A stretch of 64,000 nucleotides of DNA from assembly GCA_905147135.1 (NCBI GenBank), contig LR990043.1, positions 3,755,057-3,819,056 on the forward strand, written 5' to 3'. Both the position numbers and the translations under genes were made by a program. This document shows positions 11,234-22,573 of this stretch, piece by piece; position 1 is the first letter of the stretch, and each line of letters starts with the position of its first letter. The notes below the pieces were generated by a model. The model was not told where the DNA came from. It made no database searches and worked only from the letters and a program-made list of their open reading frames with translations. This DNA is from Blastobasis lacticolella. Taxonomy: Eukaryota; Arthropoda; Insecta; Lepidoptera; Blastobasidae.

Positions 11234-12336
11234 TTTAGGGAAAACACCCGGCTACATCTATCTATCTCTATCTATGTGTCTGATAGCCTGTACAGAAGTT
11301 ATCTGTTATCTAGACCGAGACGTTCAATCACGATCAAAACGGAGATATTTGAACGAAAGGTCAAGTCGAGCGTACCCTAGCATGTATGGAAAGGTCGATG
11401 AGTGCAGAAGAAGCGAGAGAGATTAGTCAGGACCGTAGCAATCGGAACATGTGGTCTCTGAGTACCTCTACGGTGTGAAAACGCGTCATGTTTGTATGTA
11501 TTACACGTAAATGTTATCTGACTATTAGGGCACAGTTAAATTCGGCAAACAACAGGTTGCAAAGACTACAGACACCTACCTTACTAATATTTTTGATACC
11601 AAACTAACCGTTGTTCACGGCCTTCGGTTTACGAGTGTTGAGGTCGGACGGCGAAGACAACGACATTGGCATTGTGTGTGGCAAGTGGTGATACCACGGG
11701 TGCAAGGCTATGATAGGCGGCTGTTCAACCTATTGTTTGCCGATCGATTTAATTGTGCCGTAAAGTATAGAACTCGAGATATGATGGACATTGGATATGA
11801 GGTATATATGGAACATTTTAGGTGTGTTGTAAGACGATAAATAATATCTGACCTGACCTGGAGACCTGGCCACAGGTACGATATGATTTTTGGACATCTG
11901 TCCGGCAGAGAAGCCTCAAGGTGGATAAGCTAACAGGAGTTACCTGATGTTGGAGGACCAGAGACTGGTAAAATGGGCTGCTGCATATTCCCTCGTGTAT
12001 TCTTATATAAAGTCACATTCCGCATCTAACTGTCTGTATATCCGTTAACTCTTCCTAAACCACACAACCGATTTTGATGCGGTTTTACTAATATTTAGAT
12101 GTCTGCCGGAAGGTTCGCTACTATGCAATATTGCGATCTCCAAGCCGCGCCAAGCGTGGACAATATGGTATAACCCTCCACTTAATTGGAGGCTTAAGTT
12201 TACCAGTAGAGTCATAACGGGCTTTTAATGTACCTAATTATTATTAATTTGTAATCATGACTCTACTTTTATATATTATAATTAATTTCCCTTTATCACG
12301 AGTTGTAGGCTAAACCGACATGTCAACCATCCACAG

Positions 12337-12502
12337 CTCACAGTACATATCCCGAGTGTTCATTAAGACGGAAATGACACTGAAATCGAAGCAGATCATC
12401 TCTGGATCGCGACTGGTGCGGTCCAGGTCCTCAGACAACCTGCCTCCCAGCCAGTCCCAGGTCAACATACAGATGATGTCGCATACCCTCACCATTAGAG
12501 AG
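12337..12502 (+). CDS. sky: skywalker/TBC1D24 exon, linker between TBC and TLDc
   Basis: An in-frame TAA at 12311 and the incoming codon phase decide the acceptor: 'catccacag' ending at 12336 fits, while the 'cag' at 12343 gives the wrong phase. The first base completes the split codon; 55 codons follow, including SQYISRVFIKTEMTLKSKQI, RLVRSRSSDNLPPSQSQVNI and QMMSHTLTIRE, then 'gtaagt'. The Ser/Arg/Gln-rich stretch is the inter-domain linker of insect Sky, and HTLTIRE leads into the TLDc domain. Confidence 0.9.
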
Positions 12503-14607
12503 GTAAGTTTGAGCAACGATGTAGTATTTATAAAATTATGATTTTAGGAGACAAACGTTTAAAGGTTACAATTATTATTAAAACAACAGATTTGGAAGTT
12601 ATTGTACCTATTTATTATATTATGTATTGTAAGAACTCTCTATAATATGTGTTTATTATATGGTATTAATAATATTAATAAAAACTTAAAGGGTAGCTTT
12701 ATATGGTCTAACTGACACAAGAATATCTAACTCCCCACGATGCACAACCACGCAGTGGCGACAAATGTTACGGATATGTGCTAGCTAGAATATGTATATA
12801 TCGGTAAATTTATTATATTGCAGAGAATGTCTGAGGAAACCTGCAAACAGATGGTATCGTACCCGACATTAGGCGTGGCTTTGGCTTTTCTTTGTCATTT
12901 CCAATCATACGATTGCGATTAACCCAACTAACTTCTCTACCATCGAATCAGCCTACCAAATTCGATACCGATCCGATTTCTAATCTCTTCCATGTACATT
13001 AGAACCTATAGGGTCCATCATCTATAAACCTATCCATTCGAGACGTTATATTTTTTTCGATCAGTGTAGCGAGATTGACGAATGATCATGTTGTGTTCCC
13101 TCGATGTTCTCATCAGATAATAATGTGTCATAAAATAATATTTATATTGATAGAAAACAATATAGTGAGATTCCATTTCATTGGCTTTGAATGTCTGATT
13201 TTATTACCATGTCCTTCTAAATGTTTTCCGTGTTGTTTTATTACTGTGTAAGATAAATTCTTCTCTATTAGATTAAGGTTTCCAAAACGAAAGGCATGCG
13301 TGTGAGGACGAGGCAGCAGGACGTATTGTAAATGGCCGATAACACACTTGAGGACATTATGGCTTGAGGAATAACCTTTTGTGAGTCGACAGACATAGTG
13401 ATGTGCCGGCATGTTGTCGATGGTTTTTGTGTGAGTGCTAACCGTGTACCGATTTCCATTAGGGCTCACACTCGCCGGGCCCGCGCGCCCTATCGATGGG
13501 CGTGTACCCTATTCAGGCGATCAAGTCGCAGATACTTGACCAAAGCGAAGTAAGATAACCTTATGTGTCGCGCCAGCTTGCGACCAATATCGATGTTTAG
13601 ATGCACCGCTTCTCACTAGGTGTTTTTTTTATATTATATCCTTTTTATTTTACCTTTTTATAGCCTCGCAAAGGCGTCGCTTAGAATTTTCGTTTTTACA
13701 TTTATCTACATTAATTTTTTAATACCATCGTGCCCGTGTGGTAAGTATTTACGAGCTAGAACTGCATGACAGCTGTTTACTTTCGTATCCACGTGACTGT
13801 TGAATACGATTGTTCGTTCTCGATGTCTTGTTCTGTCCAATAGTTTGTTATTTCTAAGTCAAGCTAAACGTAGTTGTAATATCGATATCGACACATCGTC
13901 GCAGACATTTGTCTTTCTAATATTATTTATATCTGCAAGCATTTGTTCGCCATCGCTCCCGTGACGATGCCGATGGCATAGCGCCTACCTAGATGCCTAT
14001 TCACTATTGTTTTAAAAATACCCAGATTATTAGTGTTGTACCCCATAATATGTATTCGGAAACCAAAATCGGTACAGACGACATTGGAACCTTCAAGAAG
14101 CGACATATTTCTCTAAGGCCACGCACCAATCCCCCGGGTGTTGCGAGTGTCCATGGGCTAACTTGCTATCAGGTAACACGCTTGCGCTGTTACCTCCTTC
14201 TTTCTAATACAGGGTGCCTGCGGAATGAGGTTTTACATGTGAGCATTTGTTCTACTTTTATAAATGGAACAACTTTGTTCCAAAAGCATCTGATGAAGTG
14301 TTTCCGATATTAACATGTGGCATGGCGACATTTTCGCTACACATTTTGACTTCCCTTCCCTGAAAAACTCTACTCAATGTTGTGTAAGTTTGATTAACTT
14401 ACTGGATGTTCGCACATAAATTTTTTTTGGTTTATATTAAATCCAAGTTACAAGTTTAGTTACCAAACCAAATAAATACAGTTCGAAGAGTAGAATCTAT
14501 CTGTCACATTTAAAACCTCAAACCCAGAGGCATCTACTGCAAAAAAAACGGTCCCGTATCACAAAAAAATAAAGAAAACGTCATGTTGACATGGGGGGTG
14601 TTCACAG

Positions 14608-14729
14608 AGTCCAAGAACCGCGCACCGCGCTCTGTGGTTCCCATTCCCAAACGCGGTGTTCAAGGACCAGACGCAGCACTCGTCCGGCCTCAGGCAGAAG
14701 GTGACCGAGACCGGAACCGGGTTCAAGTA
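14608..14729 (+). other. GC-rich open stretch, possible alternative terminal sky exon
   Basis: In an AT-rich intron, 14,608-14,729 is GC-rich and preceded by 'gtgttcacag'. Read in the phase that continues from the exon ending at 12502, it is open (SPRTAHRALWFPFPNAVF, then KDQTQHSSGLRQKVTETG and TGFK) and closes with TAA at 14728-14730. As an internal exon it would not fit: a GT at 14727 gives 119 nt, which breaks the frame of the next exon. It could be an alternative last exon, a conserved element, or an inserted fragment. I recognise no domain. Confidence 0.25.
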
Positions 14730-17180
14730 ACATCACTAGTTTAGGGGGTCGTAGCTCGTGGTGGCCGGTGTAGTGAGGCGCCTGTACTGCTTTCTGAGAG
14801 AGCTTTCTTTCAGTTCTGGAGCATAATCAGCAATGGCTTATTTAATTTTTAATTAATGTCCCAAAAAGTAAGACCACCTTTGTGACATGTGTTCATTGTT
14901 TAATATTTCTATTTATCATTTTAAATTAGTTATCTATAGTCAGTTGAATCAGCTATCAATATAACAATGAATTTTAATCTGTAAATTAATAAAAAGAATT
15001 GTAAGAAATTTGAAACACCATTTGCTAAATTAGCGAGTACAGGCGTTCTTATTGCACCACTCGAAATTCGAAAAGAAAATGGTGCGTTGAAATTGTATAT
15101 TGATTTGCACCACGATTTCTGGTCAGTTGGTTCTCACGATGGGATTTGAACGCCACAGTAATTTGGGTTATGGCCTTTGTAGTGTCGTAGGCGTATTCTG
15201 TAGCCAACACAGGCGTTAGTGTCCGTTTTCAGGCGCTGAAGCCACTTTCAATGCAAGCCTGACAAATTAACTTCAAGCTAATCTGTTCACTTTCGAAAAG
15301 TATCCACTAAAATGTTCATAGATCTGTAGGGTGTACATAATCTAGTGTGGTGAATTTGGCTGTATTATTTTATTAGTTACCTAATTCTATTTACGTCTAT
15401 TCTGGCTGAATGTGTTACGGCGATGTACAGTTATTCTCATTAAAAGTCCAACCGTAAAGCTTATTTAGTGCCCACGTTTCAGTTTAGCGCCATAATAGAC
15501 TTTAATCATTATAAAGTTTAGTTTTAACTATCTAAAGCCCGACGCACTGCAGGTTAACGAGTGAGTCATATAACCACTTCATTAAAGCTTGATTATAAAG
15601 GTGAAAGTACATAGTTTATGGACTAAGAACTTTGAGTATTAACAAATGTTATATATTCTCGTTGTACCTGCAGTGTGCGAAAGCCCCAGTGTTTGCATGT
15701 ATGGCCTTACGTCTGTATGTATACGTTTATAGCTAGTGTTACGATTATATGATGTAAATGTAACGTAGTACGTAGATCTGTCTTTGACGCCGATACGCCC
15801 GGCACAGACTTAAAATGACGGTGGTTCAGCAGACTCGGCTTTAGTACCTATCGAATTTTTGTAACACGTAGGTATTTCAATGCCTTTATAACCATCTAAT
15901 TGAAAAAAAAAAACCTGTATGCGTTTTCGCGGTTTGAGACTCCAAATGTAGTGGTGGATCTTTCGATCGAGCGAAGAAGCATTCTTTGAATAACAAATAT
16001 CTTGATCATGCTAGTACAGAAGGCAGCACGTCAACCTACCCAAAACTAGTATAATATGAGCAAACATCTCTGGACGCGCATAGCAATGGTGAGGAGGCTT
16101 CACTCTTCACCCTTGGAAATACAGAAATAATAATGTAGAGGGAGTATTTTCTTATATTCGTGGAGTCTCGTGCATGTGGGCCACGTCTATTTGCCATAGA
16201 CAAGACGTCCGTCACTACTATGAAATGAAAAGAAATAATTGTCGATTGTCAAATCGCGTGTTCTAGCTCCAATTAGGTCCAAACTGTACAATAAAAGTAA
16301 ACAACTGTGCTGGGCAATAGGTTTATTGGAAAATATAGATGTATCGATATAATGGCGATACCTTTTTATCCCTACCACATCCCTACTAGACAAGAATGTC
16401 GATAAAAGTATCGGCAACAAATGGAGTCTTCTTTAGCTTCCTTCCTACTAGGATAGGAGGTTGATGTGCTGCCTTTTGTACTAAAAACTAATATATTGCT
16501 TGAAAAAGGCTTCAAAACTTACTGCGGCTCCTCCTTTCATATGTTTTAAACATTTGTGGCTCTCACGAGTCTCATTTGAAGTGGAACTTAAACCCGAGTC
16601 GCCACCAGTCTGTGCCGTGCCCCGGGCGTGCACTATCGACGCACTTGGCACCAGTACTTGTCAACTAATACTACACCACTAATAATGTGACGTTTATGTG
16701 TCTACCCTATTCGTAAATAGAACATAAATATAATTGATTAGCGAGATGCTTGGAACACAGTGGCTGTGACGCCAAATACGAATGCCATGTTCATTAGACA
16801 AATTATGATCGTAATCTTTAGAGACTCATTGGCATAACGTAAAATCTCTTGATTTATTTTGTATCTTAGGTTTGAACGTCTATTGGAAAGTAATATCACT
16901 TGTCTCTACACAGATAAGTATATAAATTGATGCCCCCAATAAATGAAAATATAAATTGGTAAGTCCGTGTTTAAAACTGTCCAGACAAGGCATTTACTAC
17001 AAAATTTTGATGACAATAATCAAAATAAGAATCCGTGAAAACCCTTGACATAGTTGTAGTAAGCGATTACACTAATCAGGCTTTCACGGTTCCTGAAATT
17101 AACTAAATCGCGCTTCTACATTGAAAGTACTTTTTCACACATTAGACGCCGCCACTCGAAACTGGACTTATGCATATTAT

Positions 17181-18163
17181 CATAGCCTCCTTCATCTACA
17201 AGCCATGCTGTAGCACGGAACGGCAACGTCGCTGTGAACCGATTCACTCATTGTTTACATGTCAATGAGCGGGAATATTTTGAATTTTAAGCTAATAAAT
17301 TTAAAATATATTATCCAAACTATAAATAAACGAATTGTATGAACCATCTACGAAGGTAAATAAAAGTAAATATATTTATAATTGTGCCAAATATGGATAA
17401 ATACGATTAGTAAAAAACAATCCTCGATCATTTTTGTTGTTAGCTTTTTACTTATTTTATCATTCAAATTCTGTTTTAAAATAGTAATATTTCTCCAACA
17501 GATGCCTAGGCGTTGTTGCATAGAAAAATGTAGGTCAAACTACGATGTAACGCTAAAAAACGGACAAGAAGCTGTGCCGACTTTTTCGTTTCCAAAGAAT
17601 GAATATCTTTTAAAAAAATGGACTTCTGCTATTTCCCGAGCGAACTGGAGTCCCACTGTTGGTTCCTTCGTATGTAGTAAACATTTTAGCGAAGAGGAAG
17701 TTATCACAACAACTAAAATATACCACGGTGATGGCAGCGTTGAAAAGCGTTGACCCGCGCCCGCGGGAACCACAAATAATTATGGGATTAAATATAGCCT
17801 ATATACTATTCTGGGTTATATGCTACATTACTGCCAAATTTCATTTAAATCTGTTGGGTAAATTTTGCATGACGAAGTAACATTCATCCATCCAAACTTC
17901 CATCAAGCCTTTCAAACTTTCGCATTTATGTTATTAATAGGGTAATAGGATATAATCCAAGTAGGTAGATAGGTAAATAGTACAGGAATCTATCCAATTT
18001 CATATTATCTAACTAATGCATATACTCAATCACTTAAATAACTAATAACATTAAACGACGACGACCGCGAAGAAAGTTCTACAGTAATTTTCAGGTACAC
18101 TAAAATTAAAAAAAGCGACGTTGTCAAACTTCTGCGCATGGCTTGTAGATGAAGGAGGCTATG
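17181..18163 (+). mobile_element. P-like DNA transposon, internally deleted, THAP-bearing
   Basis: CATAGCCTCCTTCATCTACA (17181-17200), continuing AGCCATGC, is repeated as an exact reverse complement at 18136-18163, giving 28-bp perfect terminal inverted repeats. The flanks carry a direct repeat ATATTAT at 17174-17180 and 18164-18170, flush with the repeats; it can be read as 8 bp if the neighbouring C is counted. The 983-bp unit contains a THAP-domain reading frame and no catalytic domain. CA-starting ends, a 7-8 bp target duplication and a THAP domain together suggest the P superfamily. The size fits a KP-type deletion derivative. Confidence 0.7.
17502..17753 (+). CDS. THAP-domain protein, truncated P-like transposase (83 aa)
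   Basis: Starts MPRRCCIEKCRSN and carries the C2CH zinc-finger pattern of THAP domains: Cys at the N-terminus (CCIEKC), then the FSFPK, W and NWSP positions, then FVCSKHF, with C-x2-H spacing at the end. The frame stops just after GDGSVEKR, where the conserved proline-containing end of the domain would begin, so the transposase body (coiled coil, RNase H-like catalytic part) is gone. The upstream 'tttctccaacag' before the ATG looks like a splice acceptor, or may simply be 5' leader. THAP domains of P transposases bind the element ends; a lone THAP domain could act as a repressor, but that is inference. Confidence 0.65.
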   Translation: MPRRCCIEKCRSNYDVTLKNGQEAVPTFSFPKNEYLLKKWTSAISRANWSPTVGSFVCSKHFSEEEVITTTKIYHGDGSVEKR

Positions 18164-18297
18164 ATATTATCCAACGGCAGGTCTGTATTTTGACAGTCGC
18201 CTTAAAGCGCCATCTAGTACGTTTCGGACGCGTGAACTCGCCCGCTTAGCAAACCAACGAAGGTCCCCGACATAACCGTGTACCTACGCCGTTGCAG

Positions 18298-18456
18298 CTC
18301 TTCACGCTCTGGTCGTGGTTGCCAGTGAGGATCACGATGTACCAGCCGGTGCTGTTGTATACCACGGAGGAGCACGGCTGTTCACTGACCACATTCTACG
18401 TGAGGGTGGAACACCATGAGCCGACGTTACTGATGATCAAGACTTGCAATAATGAG
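18298..18456 (+). CDS. sky: skywalker/TBC1D24 exon, start of TLDc domain
   Basis: Exactly 53 codons between 'cgttgcag' and 'gtgagt'. It encodes LFTLWSWLPVRITMYQPVLL, YTTEEHGCSLTTFYVRVEHH and EPTLLMIKTCNNE. The W.WLP.R....QP.LL..T..HG.SL..FY.......PTLL.IKT pattern is the N-terminal half of the TLDc domain in TBC1D24. Both boundaries are phase 0. Confidence 0.95.
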
Positions 18457-18529
18457 GTGAGTACAACTAGTGTCAAATAGGAAGAGACTTGGCGGGTCAC
18501 GTGGTTCGACTACCTTAGTAGGCGATTCA

Positions 18530-18755
18530 TCATCATCATCATCACAGCCCATAACAGTCCACTGCAGGACTTCGGGCCTCTCCCACGAAAGGGGAGGTCA
18601 TTGCCATAATCCCCACGCTTGGCAGGCGGGTTGGAGATCGCAGTGCAGTTGATGTAAATCTACCCAGAAAGATGCTGCTGCCCACCTTTCGGATTTGTCC
18701 CTTAGTCGCCTCTTACGACACCCACGGGAAGAGATGGGGTGGTGCTATTCTTTGA
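18530..18755 (+). mobile_element. Interspersed repeat, 'acagtccactgcag' family
   Basis: The fullest copy in the window: 'catcatcatcatcacagccc', 'cactgcaggacttcgggcct', 'gcttggcaggcgggttggag', 'gatgctgctgcccac' and 'acgacacccacgggaagaga' then 'tggggtggtgctattct'. Confidence 0.75.
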
Positions 18756-19364
18756 GTAGTAGGCGATTACCTGCGCGAAATCCCCTCTACTGCCATTTGA
18801 CAAGTCTCTTCTTTCATGACGCGGGTTATACTATACTGTATTTTAGTAGTGATATGGCCGGTCTAATGACAGAGCTGCTGCTTACGTTTGCCAACCCAGG
18901 TTATTCTAAAATTAAGATTTTTTTTTATTTCGGATATCCTATCTTTTCGGTTATAGTTACGGAACTTTACAACATCCCTGATCGCACAGTTGGTTCCATA
19001 CCGACGCCAGTAAAAATAATTTTTACACCTTATTACTACCTCCGATATGGATGTAGCGACGTCTACAGCTCCTTTATAGAAGTTCAAGTGAAGACGTCAT
19101 AGACGGCAAGCATATTATATTGCGATCATGGATCTTATGGAGCTTCGTTACCGAAACTATCGGATATCCGAAATAAAAAATATCCGTAACCGATCCCTTA
19201 TAAAAGTTTCGAATAATTTCGGACAGGGGTGTGTAGTACCCATTGATTACCTAGAAATAAATAGTTAAATCATCCGTAATCGAAACTAACGGATAATCTG
19301 AAATAATTTGATATCCGAAACTGCATATCCATAACGTCTCTAATTGCAATGAATTTGAGAAAGG

Positions 19365-19462
19365 TGATGCCCCTGGTATTGCAAGCATCCATAGGCTGCG
19401 GTGACTGCTTACTATCAGGCAGGCCGTAAGCTTGTTTGCGACCTTAGTGGTATTAAAAAAAG
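19365..19462 (+). mobile_element. Interspersed repeat, 'gatgcccctggtattgc' family
   Basis: 'gtgatgcccctggtattgca', 'ccataggctgcggtgactgc', 'atcaggcaggccgtaagctt' and an A-run, ending only 22 nt before the splice acceptor of the next sky exon. The insertion has moved close to, but not into, the branch-point region. Confidence 0.7.
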
Positions 19463-19484
19463 GCTTTTATTGTACCAATTTCAG

Positions 19485-19588
19485 GTGTTCGGCGCGTACT
19501 GTTCGACGCGGTGGTTCGAGCGCAACCAGAAGGACGAGCGCGGCAACCGGCAGGCCTACTTTGGCACCGGCGAGACTTTCCTCTTCAG
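19485..19588 (+). CDS. sky: skywalker/TBC1D24 exon, TLDc domain
   Basis: Follows 'accaatttcag' and ends before 'gtgagc'. It encodes VFGAYCSTRWFERN, then KDERGNRQAYFGTGETFLF and two bases of a split codon. The V.GAY.S..W.ERN......FFGTGE.F.F pattern is the TLDc core. It is 34 codons plus two bases; either of the two alternative exons at 22396 and 22574 completes the codon as Ser. Confidence 0.95.
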
Positions 19589-19741
19589 GTGAGCTTGCTT
19601 TCCAGTATTGTGAGGAGAAGTATGAAAGCGGTGTTTGTTTTATTCGCCGGAAGACGCTCTGATAGGCCTCTTCCAAACATATCTACAAAGGCCGACCTTG
19701 TGCTATTCGCATGCAGTAGGTACCTGCTTTACCAGTAGGCT

Positions 19742-19951
19742 AATTATGTAACTCTGTTGCTAACAATTCTCTGATTTCAATGATTGAAATTGTTACTTTT
19801 GCAGTAACGTATGATCGATTTTATAGTTTCAGTTTATTGCAATGGAACTTTGTTAGAAACTGAACCCATGATCGATGAGACGGAGTCGCAAAAGTAACAA
19901 TTTCAATAATTAAAATCAGAGAATTGTTAGCAACAGAGTTACGTAATACGC
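19742..19951. mobile_element. MITE with long terminal inverted repeats
   Basis: GTAACTCTGTTGCTAACAAT and the following ~35 nt at the left end are repeated, nearly unchanged, as the reverse complement ending 'gttagcaacagagttac' at the right end. Arms are about 55 bp in a ~210-bp unit. The flanks allow a TA target duplication. The unit is bracketed by an imperfect 36-bp direct repeat (19,699-19,735 and 19,957-19,993, 'attcgcat.cag.aggtacc'). Confidence 0.75.
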
Positions 19952-19993
19952 ATACTGTGCCATTCGCATCCAGCAGGTACCTGCTTTACCAGA

Positions 19994-22395
19994 TCACTGG
20001 TTCCACCTTGGTGGACCTTATGGGAGGCCTACCCATGCTGCGCCTTCCGATACGTGGCCGTCACTCCAGAACTTTACATACTTTATGAAAGTGGTGTTCG
20101 GGTACAGTGAAATAAAATTTACAGTATGGTCGAATCCGAAAGTGTGTTATAATCATTCTGAAAAATTAACGAGTTTGTTTGCGATTTCAAGTGAGGTCTG
20201 CTGTCAAAGTACTGGTGTGCTCAAAGAAATTGGATATAGAGGCATAGAAGGAGCCTACTTACAATCTATATTTTGTTTCTTTTTTTAATGGTCCAAAAGG
20301 GACGGCTATAAGTTGTCAACCTCAACCTAACCTCCGTAACCACTGCTATTGACAAATTTAATGGCCTTGATCATCTTAATTTACTAGATTTTTGTATGAC
20401 ATTGAGTCATTTGTGGTTGTCATTTGAGTTGTGACAGATTGTCAGTGTTCATGTTCTATTGGCTCCATCTATGCCCTATGTCCAATACATTTGGCCGTGC
20501 ACTCTAGCCAAATACAGAGCTCTATTTTGGCACTGATTTTGCGCCTTTAGAGTCACCTAATGTATTTTGGGATCACAAACACTCTCACTAAAGCCTATCC
20601 ATTTCGTCAAGAAAACAACAATTTGAACATTTCGGCTTGCAACTTTACATCCTGAGTTTACTTTATGAGCTAATATCGCGTTCTATCTGTCTAGCGGTTT
20701 CAGACAGGCAGAATCCGGTCGTGTTGTTATTATTTGGGATCAAGTCACTTTACCACGAGATAGAAGGTGGCATTTGAATTTTATTTGAATATTTATAAAG
20801 TTCAAATTAGAATGAGGAATTTAACTCGGTAACGGTCACATCACATCTTGTCCCTTTTCTTTCGCGGCAAAGTGAATTGATCCTTATTGGTTATTATTTT
20901 TAGATATTTATTTATGTTAGCTGCTGCTGCTTTGTTGTTTTTATTTGTATTATGCTTTATAATAATTTCTTTTTCAGTAGTACATTTTTTTTTATTTGGT
21001 GTTGGTTATTTATTTATTTTGTGTTTCAACGTCTTTTAGCAATCTTATTTAATTATTTTAGTGGTTGTGGATTAAGGTAAATGTTTATTTAATACCTGAT
21101 ATTTGTGCATATTTCAAATGTAACATACTTTGCAAAGTTTGTTTGCGCGTTTTGCATTGTGAAGATTGCTGCAAAAGGTCTAATCTTCCATAAAATCATA
21201 CGATGTCACGCATTTGTATCATGCCATAAATACAGAATGTCGATAAAGCTAATTCATTTTATTTAATCGTCATATACAATGAACATTCAACATACTCCTA
21301 CAAATCTCTCTTTTTTCTTCAAGCAGGAGTGAATAACCATCTTCTTATTTATAGGTTATAAAAGGATAATTTTATATTAGTTGCTGATTAGCTGCATGCC
21401 ATTTGTCTCTGTTTGTTCCTCACATATTTATTTTCTCCACTACCTTTTAATTTATTTGATTTCTTCCCATATTTACCACCACCATCACCGCGCCACTATT
21501 GTGGATTCCATCTTCAGTAAGGCCAACGAGACGAGAGAAAGATTTTAAACAAAAGTTTGAGACTACATCTACCATGTACCACATTTTACAGCAATAAATC
21601 ATTCATTCATTCATACATCTATCAATTTATACAAACTGCCTGTCATGCCTTAGCAGGCCAACGCTCGTAGAATGTAGGGGACGGATTCTGATCGTCAGTC
21701 GCAGTGGAGTCTACGCGACTCCATTTTGCGACTGTCATTAATTTGCATCTTGTCTAATACCACAGTATTGTGATGTGACAGACGTCAGCATGATAGATTA
21801 GTTTGAACTGACAGGTGTACTGGTGTGAATTTTGTAGGCTTTATTTTATATCAATCACGAGTACCGTATATGAATTTTCATCATTCCATAACCATCCCGC
21901 ACTCACAAGACCATCTTCATCTCCATTATCCAAGACCACCTTGTGCTATAAATGCAAGCTGCACTCTGTAATCCAGCCCTCTATATAATATATCTCTTAC
22001 CATTCTACAATTTACATACTTAACTCTCCATCTTTGTATTGCATATCTCCGAATGACCTGCACTTTCCTCTATTTACTGTTTGTGAAGTTCGCTCATGGC
22101 GGCCTTGCGCTACAGTCAGGCCACGAAAGCGGTTTATCGGTTTTGACAAAATTTACACTACACTGCTGTCACAATATTGTTGCATGGGAAAATCGACCTT
22201 GTTCCTTTATACCATGCATTTGAACTAGTGAACTTCAACCTTAGCCGATAAAGCAATTTCTTGGTCGACTTTACACGCCTCTTTCGCTCGCCATACACCA
22301 CTGTCATTCACATACTCTAATACAATTCTGTCGGCTGTCGCATGCATGCGTGCATGCGTTGCGGCCTGCGCGACTGACCCCCGTGTGTGTTGCAG
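19994..22395 (+). other. sky intron interior
   Basis: AT-rich sequence in which I see no exon, RNA gene or intact mobile element, apart from the GCATG cluster near its 3' end. Part of this stretch has T-rich tracts near 20,880-21,070. Confidence 0.6.
22340..22356 (+). promoter_or_regulatory. Cluster of three GCATG splicing-enhancer/silencer motifs
   Basis: GCATG at 22340-22344, TGCATG at 22343-22348 and TGCATG at 22351-22356. (U)GCAUG is the known binding site of Rbfox-type splicing regulators (A2bp1/Rbfox1 in insects). The cluster ends 39 nt before the first of two competing exons. In vertebrates Rbfox sites just upstream of an exon usually favour skipping. The role here is inferred from position only. 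Confidence 0.45.
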
Positions 22396-22527
22396 CCTGT
22401 ACCCCGAGCGCGCCAAGTACCCGTGGGTGGGCTGCGTGGGCGCCGGCGACAAGGACGACCAGCGCCTGGCACACGGCTCCGAACTCTTCATGGCCGCCGA
22501 CGCGCGAATGATCACCATCGGCGGAGG
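22396..22527 (+). CDS. sky: skywalker/TBC1D24 alternative exon a, TLDc domain
   Basis: Acceptor 'gtgtgttgcag', donor GTCAGT. One base completes a Ser codon, then LYPERAKYPWVGCVGAGDKD, DQRLAHGSELFMAADARMIT and IGG, with two bases left for the next exon. The length (132 nt) is a multiple of 3. The YPERAKYPWVG and FMAAD..MITIGGG words match the Sky TLDc segment closely, so this is the canonical exon. A homologous exon with the same phases follows after only 46 nt. Confidence 0.94.
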
Positions 22528-22573
22528 GTCAGTCCCCATCCTGGCTAGCCTACAGCTCCAGTTTTACTTGCAG

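Larger units (their letters stand above)
12503..18297 (+). other. sky intron (5.8 kb)
   Basis: Donor GTAAGT, acceptor 'cgccgttgcag'. It contains a degenerate retroposon tail near 14,128-14,215 ('gtgttgcgagtgtccatggg ... ctatcaggtaac'), a GC-rich open stretch at 14608-14729 and a P-like element at 17181-18163. I see nothing else of note at 12,510-14,100 or 14,740-17,170. Confidence 0.7.
18457..19484 (+). other. sky intron with two repeats
   Basis: Holds the 'acagtccactgcag' repeat at 18,530-18,755 and the 'gatgcccctggtattgc' tail at 19,365-19,462. Between them is AT-rich sequence with several 'ggatatccgaaa'-like words (19,140-19,330) that look like a decayed repeat. No exon seen. Confidence 0.65.

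Noticed and set aside
12341..12343. Alternative acceptor CAG for the sky linker exon
   Set aside because: It would start the exon in phase 0, while the preceding exon leaves two bases; the acceptor ending at 12336 fits.
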